A stretch of 64,000 nt of DNA from assembly GCA_045596285.1 (NCBI GenBank), contig JAZOCA010000025.1:59104-123103 (forward strand), in the 5' to 3' direction. Under the pieces are notes generated by a model. That model was given only the letters and a program-made list of their open reading frames with translations, was not told where the DNA came from and did no database searches. Below, piece by piece: positions 50,456 through 59,943 of this stretch; within the stretch, counting starts at the first letter, position 1, and each line of letters opens with the position of its first letter. Source of the stretch: HGM11416 sp045596285. GTDB taxonomy: Bacteria > Bacillota > Clostridia > Christensenellales > Borkfalkiaceae. The position numbers were made by a program, and so were the translations under genes.

Positions 50456-50542
50456 GGTGGCAAAAATTTTTTTCGTATTAGTAATTTACCCGGGTGACGG
50501 AAGGTTTTTTCTTACCAAAATAAAATTTTTAAGGAGGAAAAT

Positions 50543-50614
50543 ATCAAAAACAACTCACTATCCGTGCAAATAAGCACAAAAATCAAGCCTATACGTGGGC
50601 TACAAAACACGTAA
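50543..50614 (+). other. Possible 23-codon leader frame with strong Shine-Dalgarno but ATC start
   Basis: AAGGAGG ends 5 nt before ATC, which opens 23 codons (KNNSLSVQISTKIKPIRG...) to TAA. No ATG, GTG or TTG fits that ribosome binding site. It may be a decayed gene start or a leader with a non-standard start. Confidence 0.25.
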
Positions 50615-50638
50615 ATTAAAAATTTAAGGAGTATATTA

Positions 50639-53600
50639 ATGTCTAATACTAATTTAGATAAGGATAAATATTTATCTATAAACAATTTTATACAAAATGC
50701 AACGGGCTCTAAAACCGTTGAAACCGTTAATTTAAAAAGCGGAAAACTTGGCGTAGCACAACATGTATTTAGCGCCAAGGGTGCAAGACTGCCTTTAAAT
50801 TTACACTTAACCTATAACCCAACCTACGCAAATGCGACGCAAATTTTCACAGATTCTGCAAACGCTTTTACCCAAGGCAATCTATTAGCAAAGGGCTGGA
50901 AGTTCAACTATCAACAATTTATCCGTAAGCAAGAAGATAAATACTATTATTACGACGAAAATTTTGAACTACATATCTTTTCACAAGCGCAAAACAGCAC
51001 AAGCGTATATTACGATTCAACAGGGCAAACAGGCTTGCTTTTAACTGAATTGCAAGATAATTCTGGCTATGAAATTACCGATAGCAAAACCTTAACTTAC
51101 TGCTTTAACGCAATGGGCGAACTTGTTAAAATAATTAATAAAAAGGGCGCAACTGCAAGTGAATTAAATATTACTTACGATACGCAAAGAATGCAAATTT
51201 CATCCATTACGGACGGCGCAGGCCGAGTTTTTACCTTAACTTACGATACCAGCGGAACTTTAATAACCTTAAAGCGCGTTATTGATACCGAAGAAGAAAC
51301 TTTGGTGAATCTAAATATTAACTCGATCGGGCTATTAAATAGCGTATTTTACGTTCAAGAAAGCGGGACGGTGCAATTTACTTACGATTATTTAAACCGT
51401 ATTCTTAACGTAACCAACAATATAGAAAAAGAGTTAACTGCAATAAATTATAGCGAAACTGATGCAATTCACAGCCTGGTAAATTACAAAATTAACGGAA
51501 CGGAATACGAAGAAAAAACAAAAATCGGCTTTGCTTATGATGCTAAAAAAACCACGTTAACGAACACAATTTATCAAGAACAAGAAAATGGCTCTATTTT
51601 GCCTATTATAGACACAAAATACTGTTACTTTGCGCAAAACAACGAACTTCTTTATACTGTTGGCGACGATATTACGCCTAGAGGTCAAACAGGCAAGACG
51701 TTAGATGAAGAAGCGAGAGAATTTTTAGAAAATACAACCTTTGCGACCGCCAAAGATTTTAAAGGTTATGAAACTGTTTTATCTTGTTTGCCAATTCATA
51801 CTTTTACTTTTGGTAATAATTCGTTAACAAACGTTAATATAGGCCCAAATGGCAGCGTGCAATCTGAAACCTTAAATGACTTTAAAATAAGCGAAAAACC
51901 GCAATATTGTTTATTAAGCACAAAGATGGAAACAAGCACATCTTTTAGCCCCACCGAATCTATTACTTTATCACTTTTAAAAGATGGTGTTACTATAGGA
52001 CAGCAGGAACTTACAAGCGAAAATTGCGGAAAAACAAGTATAAAAAAAATAATGATACCTGAAGGTGTACACGATTATTCGCTAGTGATAAATTCTTATA
52101 GTGCAAAGTCTGCAACTTTGGAAACAAAACTATTTATTTATGCTGGTAGTGAAGAAGGCGATTTTATATCGGTAAATTATGACGAAGACTCTTCTTTAGA
52201 ATCGATAAATGATAATAATATAACGTGGTATAAAATGCCACTCTGTAACATCAAATTAAATAGTGAAACAATCGCGCAAGAAGTAAAGTATACCCAAAGG
52301 GATAATTATTTAACGCAAATAAGCTATTATAAAAGTCCATCAAGTTTTAACGTGTGGTATAACGATGGTAATAACATGATAACTAATTGCTCAAGTAATA
52401 ATTTGCAATTTGTGTTTGGCGATACACATAAGTATATTAACGAATTTGACTGTTCACATATAACGACTATTTCTGTAGACGAATATCTGTTTAATAAAAT
52501 GCAAAAAGATAGCGGGTCGTTAAAACTTACAAAAAGTCGCAAGGCTGACGGCTCGTATACACAGGAATACATTATCCTAAATACTTATTTTTCACCAGTA
52601 ACCCAAAGGGATGCAAACAATATTATAACTAGTTATACCTATGATACTTACGGAAACGTTACGCTACAAAAGGTTTACCCATCAGAAAATATGTCTCGCT
52701 GTTTACAATACGTAATGACCTATTCTAACGGCGATCAACTTGCAAGCGAAGCAAATTATAAAAACGCACTTTCTTTAATAACTAATTACGCTTACGACGA
52801 CGTAGGTAATTTAATTAAAATAACCACCCCTGGTGGGCAAGTAATCAATAATGAATATAACGGCGCTCAGCAATTAAGCGCGATAAGCGCAACGGTAAAT
52901 TCGCAAACAAATAGAAATAACTTACAATATCAAGGCGGAACTTTATCAAGCGCAAACGCAAATAGCGGTAGTGAATATTCATTTTTATACGATAAGTTTA
53001 ATAATCTAACTTCGGTTATGCAAAATAACGTTACGCTTTACAGTAAAAAAGAAGTATATAATTCAGATAAATCTGGCTACGTAGAAGTAAGTAATTTAGA
53101 CGGAATAACAAAACGTTTTTATTTTGATAAGTATGGTCACAATTACAAAGTAACGCAACTTACGGCAGAAGGAAACGAAACTGAGCTATTATTGCTATTT
53201 TACACCGATAAATATTTAGAAAACAATCTCCCCGATAGTCACGACGATTCTGATTATATACAAAACTTATCTAAAAATAGCAAACTTTATAAAATAGTTG
53301 ACAAAACTGTGGAAGCAGTGTACAATGTTACATATACCTATAATGCTTTAGGTGGTGTTCAAAAAACAAATTATATAGTTTCACAATTTTCTACTGAAGT
53401 ACTACGTAATGATGAATATGCTCGTCCTGTTGAAATAGAAGAATTATGCAGTAACGATGGGCAAAGGAATACGTATACTTATAAAAATGCGTTCTCTAAC
53501 GAATTATCCGAAGAAAAAAATGAACTACTTATAGGTTTGCAAAGTGTTTACGAGTTAAACACAACTCATATTAAAGACGCGCTTGATCGAATAAATTCCA

Positions 53601-55234
53601 TTAAAGTTGTAGATGGCTCAAACAACGGCTATAGTTTATCTTTAAGTTACGTGCCTAAATTAAAAAAATCAACTGGTGGAACTATAAACCCGCCCATAGA
53701 GGAAGTTCCGATAACCGCAGTTACGCCAAAAGTTGTAACACTTGTTGAAGATGGAACAACTAATTATATCGAAAACGTAAAAACGTATAATATAGTAAAC
53801 GGCGTTTCAACACTTCAAAAAACCGAAGCTATTGGTTATAGCCCTAACGGCGAAATTACAACTTACGGCAATAATTCATATTCTTACGATGGAATCGGGC
53901 GTTTAATCCGTGAAAACAACGCAGATTTAGGCAAAACCTTTACTTATGGATATGATGAACGCGGTAATATTGTAAGCAAGAAAAAATATGCTTACACAAT
54001 AGGAACATTGCCCACCACTGCAGAAGACGAATGGGTTTATACCTATTCATCTAACGATTTATTAACTACCGTTAAAGAAAACGATAACCCAGTAAAAACA
54101 GTTACCTATAATTCAAGTTTAAAGCCCATAAATTACTTAGATAGAACTTTCACTTGGCAAAATGGTGAATTGTTCCGCGTTGAAACGGCTAATAAGGCAA
54201 TGGAATATACCTACGATATATCCCACACAATAACAACAAAAACGCTGTTTGTTGATGGGATTGAAATTTTAGCCGATAATTTAATTAGTTACAATAAGCA
54301 ATTACGCAAAGACTGGCACGATTCATTAACGTATTTATACAGCTCGCAAGGCATAGTTGGTTTTAACTATGATGGAACTTCTTATCGATACGTTAAAAAC
54401 CTGCTTGGGGATATAACCGATATTTATCAAGGCACAACCTGCGTTGCTAAGTATAAATATGATGCTTGGGGAAACTGCACCGTTTGCAACCCAAATGGAA
54501 CGATTAACACAAGCGAAACCTTTATCGGCAATATCAACCCATTTAGGTATCGCAGTTACTATTGGGATAAAGACCTTTGCATGTATTACTTGCAAACCCG
54601 TTGGTACGATCCTGCTATTGGTCGCTTTATCTCGCCCGATAGTGTAGATTATTTAGATCCCGAATCTTTCGGCGGTTTAAACTTATACGCATATTGCTAT
54701 AATAATCCTATATCTTATTATGATCCTAGTGGCCATAGTGCATTATTAGCTATTTTAATTGCAGTTGGTATATTTGCTATAGATGCAGGTGTAGAAACTA
54801 TTGTATTAATGACTTTTGATAAATATAAAGCTGAAAATGTATACAGCAATGGGAATGTACACATTCCTAATTCTGCAGTATTTAATAATCCAATCGCGCA
54901 ATTAATTTATTCTAATTATTTATATAAAAATGTAAAGAAAGAAGATGGAAGCAACTTTTTTACTGGGGATCCTTACGATATTGTTGGTGAATGGCAAACG
55001 CATAATATCGCGGCAAATTTAACAGGCCCATTAATGGTATTGAGTTTTATTCCTTTAATATTATTGTCAAATGGAGATTATTTTTGGTCAAAATTATATA
55101 ACGCACATAGCAGTAGTGTTCACACAGATATAGGTTCAGATATAAACTCTGAAAAAAGAGAACTAGTTAGAGTTATATCAAAGATTTTTAAATGGATTAG
55201 TAAAATTGGAAGTTTTAATATACTTAATTGGTAA
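50639..55234 (+). CDS. RHS-repeat protein with variable C-terminal tip (putative polymorphic toxin)
   Basis: 1531 aa, no signal peptide. Numerous YD repeats (YDTYGNVTLQKV, YDDVGNLIKI, YDGIGRLIRE, YDERGNIVSKK, YDAWGNCTV) would build the RHS shell, and the conserved core RFISPDSVDYLDPESFGGLN ... YYDPSGH ends near residue 1366. The last about 165 residues are an unrelated tip. It contains a hydrophobic helix (ALLAILIAVGIFAIDAGVE), GDPYDIVGEWQTHNIAANL and a second hydrophobic span (LMVLSFIPLILL), with no toxin domain I recognise; a membrane-acting toxin is possible. Small genes directly downstream are candidate immunity genes. Export route unknown. AAGGAG ribosome binding site; leader with attenuator. 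Confidence 0.88.
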   Translation: MSNTNLDKDKYLSINNFIQNATGSKTVETVNLKSGKLGVAQHVFSAKGARLPLNLHLTYNPTYANATQIFTDSANAFTQGNLLAKGWKFNYQQFIRKQEDKYYYYDENFELHIFSQAQNSTSVYYDSTGQTGLLLTELQDNSGYEITDSKTLTYCFNAMGELVKIINKKGATASELNITYDTQRMQISSITDGAGRVFTLTYDTSGTLITLKRVIDTEEETLVNLNINSIGLLNSVFYVQESGTVQFTYDYLNRILNVTNNIEKELTAINYSETDAIHSLVNYKINGTEYEEKTKIGFAYDAKKTTLTNTIYQEQENGSILPIIDTKYCYFAQNNELLYTVGDDITPRGQTGKTLDEEAREFLENTTFATAKDFKGYETVLSCLPIHTFTFGNNSLTNVNIGPNGSVQSETLNDFKISEKPQYCLLSTKMETSTSFSPTESITLSLLKDGVTIGQQELTSENCGKTSIKKIMIPEGVHDYSLVINSYSAKSATLETKLFIYAGSEEGDFISVNYDEDSSLESINDNNITWYKMPLCNIKLNSETIAQEVKYTQRDNYLTQISYYKSPSSFNVWYNDGNNMITNCSSNNLQFVFGDTHKYINEFDCSHITTISVDEYLFNKMQKDSGSLKLTKSRKADGSYTQEYIILNTYFSPVTQRDANNIITSYTYDTYGNVTLQKVYPSENMSRCLQYVMTYSNGDQLASEANYKNALSLITNYAYDDVGNLIKITTPGGQVINNEYNGAQQLSAISATVNSQTNRNNLQYQGGTLSSANANSGSEYSFLYDKFNNLTSVMQNNVTLYSKKEVYNSDKSGYVEVSNLDGITKRFYFDKYGHNYKVTQLTAEGNETELLLLFYTDKYLENNLPDSHDDSDYIQNLSKNSKLYKIVDKTVEAVYNVTYTYNALGGVQKTNYIVSQFSTEVLRNDEYARPVEIEELCSNDGQRNTYTYKNAFSNELSEEKNELLIGLQSVYELNTTHIKDALDRINSIKVVDGSNNGYSLSLSYVPKLKKSTGGTINPPIEEVPITAVTPKVVTLVEDGTTNYIENVKTYNIVNGVSTLQKTEAIGYSPNGEITTYGNNSYSYDGIGRLIRENNADLGKTFTYGYDERGNIVSKKKYAYTIGTLPTTAEDEWVYTYSSNDLLTTVKENDNPVKTVTYNSSLKPINYLDRTFTWQNGELFRVETANKAMEYTYDISHTITTKTLFVDGIEILADNLISYNKQLRKDWHDSLTYLYSSQGIVGFNYDGTSYRYVKNLLGDITDIYQGTTCVAKYKYDAWGNCTVCNPNGTINTSETFIGNINPFRYRSYYWDKDLCMYYLQTRWYDPAIGRFISPDSVDYLDPESFGGLNLYAYCYNNPISYYDPSGHSALLAILIAVGIFAIDAGVETIVLMTFDKYKAENVYSNGNVHIPNSAVFNNPIAQLIYSNYLYKNVKKEDGSNFFTGDPYDIVGEWQTHNIAANLTGPLMVLSFIPLILLSNGDYFWSKLYNAHSSSVHTDIGSDINSEKRELVRVISKIFKWISKIGSFNILNW

Positions 55235-55281
55235 ATATACGTAATTAGTTGGTAATTATATATAAAGAGAGGCGAAATCGT

Positions 55282-55821
55282 ATGAAAAGAATTAAGTTAA
55301 TTATACTATTAATATTTTCTGGATTTATAGTTACGTTAATATTAGGCTTTATAAGCAATATTGATTTTCAAGAAAATGTCATAAAAACAGCTGATAAATC
55401 CCTTTATGAAGTAAACGAATATTGCTTTTTGCCTAATTATAATGAATTTAAATATAAAAATAATATTACTGATTTTTACACATATGATTCTTCTAATTCT
55501 CTTTTTGGAGGAAGTGTTTCTTATGTATTAGAATTGCAATTTGCGACAAAAGAAGTCTATTATGAATTTTTAGAATATGAGCACAAAAGATATGAATATA
55601 GCAGTAATTCGATGATTGTAAAAAATGATTATGAATGTTATTTGTGCTTGAATGAAGAAATTACGAAACATTATTATGATGAATATATGCCGTATGCTTT
55701 AGGAATGTTATGTTTAAATGAGAAACATATGAAAATAAGATATGTATACTACATTAATATAGAACATTCTATAGATAGTCAATTCAATGATGTGTTTCAA
55801 AATACAAATTGCGATTGGTAA
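55282..55821 (+). CDS. Membrane-anchored protein, candidate immunity protein of the RHS toxin
   Basis: 179 aa from the ATG at 55282 (GAGG at good spacing; the frame is open from 55249). One N-terminal hydrophobic segment (residues 4-25, LIILLIFSGFIVTLILGF) and a mature domain rich in Tyr and Glu; no known family. It begins 47 nt after the RHS stop on the same strand, the usual position for an immunity gene, and is even more AT-rich than the RHS core. A membrane location would fit a toxin tip with hydrophobic helices. The function is inferred from position only. Confidence 0.55.
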   Translation: MKRIKLIILLIFSGFIVTLILGFISNIDFQENVIKTADKSLYEVNEYCFLPNYNEFKYKNNITDFYTYDSSNSLFGGSVSYVLELQFATKEVYYEFLEYEHKRYEYSSNSMIVKNDYECYLCLNEEITKHYYDEYMPYALGMLCLNEKHMKIRYVYYINIEHSIDSQFNDVFQNTNCDW

Positions 55822-55922
55822 AATATTTTCAATTTTATAATAGCAAATAAAAAATCTTCTTTTGTGAAATTACTTAATATTATCAATATGAACTTAGAAA
55901 ATCAATATTGCTCTCACTAGCA

Positions 55923-55959
55923 AAAAAGGCGGGGATGGTTTTTTATCCCCGCCTTTTTT
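55923..55959 (+). terminator. Rho-independent terminator after the RHS-immunity pair
   Basis: AAAAAAGGCGGGGAT, loop, ATCCCCGCCTTTTTT, a strong hairpin 100 nt after the 55282-55821 gene. Confidence 0.85.
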
Positions 55960-55970
55960 AGTTTCTTCTA

Positions 55971-55999
55971 TTGACAAATGCACATAGTAATGGTAAAAT
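55971..55999 (+). promoter_or_regulatory. Predicted promoter of the orphan cassette
   Basis: TTGACA (55971-55976), 17-bp spacer, TAAAAT (55994-55999), directly upstream of the RHS-derived fragment. Confidence 0.65.
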
Positions 56000-56001
56000 G
56001 A

Positions 56002-56032
56002 ATACGTTAAAAACCTGCTTGGAGATATACTG
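56002..56032 (+). pseudogene. Fragment of RHS core (recombination scar)
   Basis: ATACGTTAAAAACCTGCTTG followed by GAGATATA repeats the RHS gene at about 54389-54416 with one mismatch in 28 bp; there it encodes RYVKNLLGDI just before the core end. Nothing else of the RHS frame is left here. Confidence 0.8.
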
Positions 56033-56092
56033 ATCTTGAATATTATTCAACCCCATGGGAAATGTTCTAATATAATAAAGAGGAGATATAAT

Positions 56093-56356
56093 ATGGAAAA
56101 ATTCAAGTTACAATTATCGAAACTAATGGATAAATATAATTTTGAAGTAATAGAATTCAATTATTATAATAAGATATTTGGAAATATAGTTTTGAGAATA
56201 AAAAAAGAAGGCAAAGAATTGAATTTTGTTACTGATAGAGGGGAAATCTATTGTAATAGTGAATTATTATCTGACTATGAGTATTTAAGGAAAGAAAATA
56301 AAACAACTCCTCAAAAATTACTAGAAGTAATAGAGTTAAAATTAAACACAATTTAA
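56093..56356 (+). CDS. Small cytoplasmic protein, candidate orphan immunity protein
   Basis: 87 aa from the ATG at 56093 (AGGAG site). No signal peptide; contains LMDKYNFEVIEFNYYNK and LRIKKEGKELNFVTDRGEIYC, an alpha-beta pattern common among small immunity proteins, but no family is recognised. It follows an RHS-core scar and has its own promoter, so it is probably left over from an earlier toxin tip and its immunity gene. Confidence 0.6.
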   Translation: MEKFKLQLSKLMDKYNFEVIEFNYYNKIFGNIVLRIKKEGKELNFVTDRGEIYCNSELLSDYEYLRKENKTTPQKLLEVIELKLNTI

Positions 56357-56447
56357 AATAATTAAAAACACAAATTTGCAAATTACTTTCACAAGCAAAA
56401 CTAGGTGGTTTACCTTTATGTAGATTAAAAAACTTGAAAGGATTATA

Positions 56448-56906
56448 ATGAAAAAGATATTAATTATTTTATTAACAATGTCTATATTTCTGTGTGGCTG
56501 TGATAATACTATATATCATTGGGAATTTAAAAAGCCAGTTTCCGAAGTTAAGCAAATATCAATAGTAAATCTTGACGAATATAGTATTTACGATATAGAA
56601 GATATAAACGAGCTTTTGCCATTAAAAGTATTAGATAATTCATGCATAAATGATATTTATGCGGAGATAACTGCTTTAGAAATGATCAGCTATTTACTAC
56701 CTGGAATGGAACCCCTACGCCCAAGAGGAAATTGCTTCTTAATCGACTATGGAAACAATAAGGATTATTGCATAATTTCGTCTAATATTAATGGATATCT
56801 ATATTATAAAGAAGAAAAAAGTTCCCTTTATTTTCGAGCATCTTATCGTCATTGTCGCAATGTGGAAGATTTTGAATATTTATTAAATAAGTACTTATAC
56901 AGTTAA
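56448..56906 (+). CDS. Small lipoprotein, candidate second orphan immunity protein
   Basis: 152 aa. Signal peptide with lipobox IFLCGC (lipid-attached Cys at about residue 18). The mature domain (NCFLIDYGNNKDYCIISSNINGYLYYK) is unrecognised. AAAGGATT ribosome binding site. It is downstream of the orphan 87-aa gene and upstream of a strong terminator, forming the end of the RHS-associated cassette. An outer-face lipoprotein could neutralise a membrane- or envelope-acting toxin; this is inference. Confidence 0.6.
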   Translation: MKKILIILLTMSIFLCGCDNTIYHWEFKKPVSEVKQISIVNLDEYSIYDIEDINELLPLKVLDNSCINDIYAEITALEMISYLLPGMEPLRPRGNCFLIDYGNNKDYCIISSNINGYLYYKEEKSSLYFRASYRHCRNVEDFEYLLNKYLYS

Positions 56907-56948
56907 AAAGAAATAGCATGTAATTAAATATATTTTTTTATACCTAAA

Positions 56949-56987
56949 CCACAAAAGGCGGGAGAAAAAATCCCCCGCCTTTTTTTT
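56949..56987 (+). terminator. Rho-independent terminator at the end of the RHS cassette
   Basis: AAAGGCGGGAG, loop, CCCCCGCCTTTTTTTTT. Confidence 0.85.
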
Positions 56988-57011
56988 TAGATTAGTATAC
57001 AAACATTGCAA

Positions 57012-57046
57012 AAAAAATGCCCGACTTTAAAACAAAGCCGGGCAAA
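57012..57046 (-). terminator. Rho-independent terminator of the large membrane protein gene
   Basis: GCCCGACTTT / AAAGCCGGGC hairpin; on the minus strand followed by T8. It lies 14 nt after the stop at 57060. Confidence 0.75.
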
Positions 57047-57059
57047 GTTATTTAGTTTA

Positions 57060-59714
57060 TTAGAACACTAAAGTGTAAGCAAAACCGTTGGTTGCGGGAA
57101 CTTTAACGTCTTGAAGGTCGTTTGCGTTTTCGGGGCACTTAGTAAAGCCGTTAGCCTTCATAACCTTTTCGATTAAAGCGTAAGCTTCTATCATATCTCT
57201 TTGAGTTATAACCTTAACTTCTACAGGAGTATCTTCAAAACGAGCGCCACGAGCGGGTTTAAGGTCTTTATCGCCCTTAATAGCGGGTAAGTATAAGCAA
57301 GCAACTTCATTGTTAATGTAAATTCTTGCAAGAGTTACTTTATCGCCAGGTTTAAACATGCCGTTATCGCTTTCCATTACATAAGACTTAACTGCAATAC
57401 GCATTAATTCAAAGTAATCTTCTGCGGTTGAAGCAACGCGTTCGTTGTGGATCATGTAAGCAAAGCCGTTCTTGCGTTCTTCTTCGGTTGAAGGAGCACC
57501 GTTTTGATAATTTTCAATTTTCTGTAAGCCTTTTGCAAGAATTGCGCGATGAGTAAGTTCTAACGCAGTTGCAAATATTTCTTCGGTTGAAATATTGATT
57601 TGGCAAGGAACTTCTGCAAATCTCTTTTCTTTAGAAGCGGTAACTTTAATACCTTCTTTCTTAACGTCTTCTGGATTTAAAGCAAGGTTAAGTTGAATAT
57701 GACTTTCTTTAAAGTACATCGTTGCAATAAGTTCTGTTTCGCTAAGACCTAAAAGTTGTTTGAAACTTTCTTTCTTGAAAGATCTCATTACGTCGCGAAG
57801 TTCGTCGTACATTTCAATAAGTCTTTCTTTAGCAACGGGAGAAACCCATTTAGCATGGAGTTTGAAGCCTCCTCTCTTTATCATGCGAATGCCAACGAAT
57901 CTGTTCTTAAGTTCTTTATCGGTATACCAACCAGCAAATACGTAACCTTCTTTGGTGGGATCTGCGGGCATAACGAAGTATTCGCCCTTTGCTGCTCTAA
58001 CAGGATCTACGTGGCTACCGCCGTTAGAGTTGAATCTAATAGCGTATCTTACGTGTTTGAATATGATTGCAATAATTACTATTACAAGAATGATTGCAAC
58101 AACAAGTAAAAGCCAGAATAAGGGGTTTGTTAATAAACTGTCTAGTCCTGTTCCTGCTATGCAAAGATTGTTAAAGTTAGACGTGGTTGTAAACACTATA
58201 ACAGCTCCTTCTAAAGTATAATCTAATTTCTTAATTTCACCACCGTTAGCATAACTGTAGCAAAGTGATGCGCCAAGCGCTTCTACTACTTCGTGCGCGC
58301 TGGTTACGTTTGAGGTTTTATCGCTTTCACTAAAAGTACCGCTCTCGCAATATTTTTCGTAATATTTGTTAAGATCGAATTTAATTTCGTATGTATATGC
58401 TTTACCGTTTGCATCCTTTTCGGGTAAAGTGAAGTATTTGTGACCGTTTTCAATTCTGAAGGTTACGTAGTAAGCAACTGAAAGATCTTTAGATGTATCT
58501 TTTAATAACTTACTTGCGTTGCGCTTACCTGCAGAGTTAGTAGTTCTATATAAGAAAAGCTTACCTTGTTCGGGGATAATTTCGGCAAGTTCACCGTTTG
58601 CATTGCGAACGGTAATGGTGAATACACCGTGTTCATCTGAGATGCTTGATACACCCTTTAATACGTAACGTTGATATTCTTCTTCAACGTAGTGGCAAAG
58701 TTGAGCGTATTCGGTAGAATATTCTGCCTTAACTTCTTCTGAACACTTCTTTTCGTAAATACTGATTGCGTTCTTTGCATCTCTTTCAAGAGCGGTTGCA
58801 AGTTCTTCGATTTCTTCTTTGCTTGCTTCAAGAGCGCCGCTTATCATTGCGTGTAAATCCATGTAAGCGTTATACGCAAGTTCGATATCGTTCTTAGCAA
58901 CCCCTTTAAGAGCGGAAATCGCTTCTGCTTCCTTTGCGTCTACTGCTTTCTTAAACGCTACTACCTGAGCGGGAGTGTACTCTTCTAATAAAGATTCGTC
59001 TACGTAAACTAAAGCTTCAACGGGGTTAAGATCTGCATCTACTATTTCACTTACTTCAACGTATGAATCGAAAACTTTTTTAAGTTCGCGTTCTTGCGCG
59101 GGTGAATAGAAACCAACCGTGGTGTTTTCATCCCCAACGCCTGCGTTGGTAACTGAAAGAAGATTGTTGTAAACGCTTTCTACTTCTTCTGCGCTTTTTA
59201 CAACGTAATCTACCATGCTAAGAGAACCGTTTAAAACGAGTTCTTGCATTTCAAGAAGCATTGGTTCTAACGTTTTACCAAGTTCTTCTAAATACCCTTC
59301 CCAGTTAGCAGAGTTGATTTTTGCACCCGTGATTTTATAGGTTGCCAAAATTTCATCTCTTAACTGCTTTGCGTCTTCCAGTTCGTAAGGTAACATTATT
59401 TCGGCAAGTATTTCATCTGCAGTAGTTTCAGCAAATAGACCCCTTGCTAACGCTAAAGCGATTATGCTTCCCGCTTGCTCTACCCTAACTGAATAATCGG
59501 GATTGATTAAATCACCAAGGCTTTGTAACGGATCGCCTTCTTCAAATATACCCGAATCGATAACGAGTTGATCGCTTTCGGCTACAATCTGTTCGTACTG
59601 CGCCTTGTAATCTTCCGCAGCGAAAACCGTGAATGCAGAAGAGCATACTAAAAGTACGCATGAAAGAACTGCCATTAATACGGTTAATAATTTGGTGTTT
59701 TTTCTTGTTGCCAT
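57060..59714 (-). CDS. Large membrane protein with InlB-type repeat after the membrane segment
   Basis: 884 aa. Signal peptide (about 1-32, ends VFAAED). A helical region of about 300 residues, rich in Glu and Ala, is followed by a beta-rich part. One membrane segment lies around residues 530-555 (FWLLLVVAIILVIVIIAIIF). Next comes a single InlB B-repeat/Listeria-Bacteroides repeat (IRFNSNGGSHVDPVRAAKGE ... GYVFAGWYTDKEL), then about 260 residues without a recognised domain. If the signal peptide is cleaved, the InlB repeat would be cytoplasmic, which is unusual. Monocistronic, GGGAG ribosome binding site, own terminator. Function unknown. Confidence 0.75.
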   Translation of the reverse strand: MATRKNTKLLTVLMAVLSCVLLVCSSAFTVFAAEDYKAQYEQIVAESDQLVIDSGIFEEGDPLQSLGDLINPDYSVRVEQAGSIIALALARGLFAETTADEILAEIMLPYELEDAKQLRDEILATYKITGAKINSANWEGYLEELGKTLEPMLLEMQELVLNGSLSMVDYVVKSAEEVESVYNNLLSVTNAGVGDENTTVGFYSPAQERELKKVFDSYVEVSEIVDADLNPVEALVYVDESLLEEYTPAQVVAFKKAVDAKEAEAISALKGVAKNDIELAYNAYMDLHAMISGALEASKEEIEELATALERDAKNAISIYEKKCSEEVKAEYSTEYAQLCHYVEEEYQRYVLKGVSSISDEHGVFTITVRNANGELAEIIPEQGKLFLYRTTNSAGKRNASKLLKDTSKDLSVAYYVTFRIENGHKYFTLPEKDANGKAYTYEIKFDLNKYYEKYCESGTFSESDKTSNVTSAHEVVEALGASLCYSYANGGEIKKLDYTLEGAVIVFTTTSNFNNLCIAGTGLDSLLTNPLFWLLLVVAIILVIVIIAIIFKHVRYAIRFNSNGGSHVDPVRAAKGEYFVMPADPTKEGYVFAGWYTDKELKNRFVGIRMIKRGGFKLHAKWVSPVAKERLIEMYDELRDVMRSFKKESFKQLLGLSETELIATMYFKESHIQLNLALNPEDVKKEGIKVTASKEKRFAEVPCQINISTEEIFATALELTHRAILAKGLQKIENYQNGAPSTEEERKNGFAYMIHNERVASTAEDYFELMRIAVKSYVMESDNGMFKPGDKVTLARIYINNEVACLYLPAIKGDKDLKPARGARFEDTPVEVKVITQRDMIEAYALIEKVMKANGFTKCPENANDLQDVKVPATNGFAYTLVF

Positions 59715-59943
59715 ATCGTATCTCCCAAAAAAAGATATGCCTAAAATGTATTATATTATATATATTACAATTTCAGTTACAAATATATTAACACATCATT
59801 TCAAATTTTACAATACTTTTTCGCAATTTTTTTGATTTTTTTTCATATTTTTTAAAAATTATTCATCTTTTGCTAAGTATTAAAGGAATATTTTTGCCAT
59901 TTTTTGGCGCAATTTTTAATTTTCTTTTGAAAAAAATCAATAA

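Larger units (their letters stand above)
49914..50638. other. 725-bp intergenic region with DnaA boxes and RHS leader
   Basis: From left to right it holds alternating AT sequence (49950-49974), a DnaA-box cluster (50095-50183), further AT-rich DNA, a consensus promoter (50344-50371), a terminator (50419-50455) and a Shine-Dalgarno followed by an ATC-initiated short frame (50533-50614). Confidence 0.75.
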
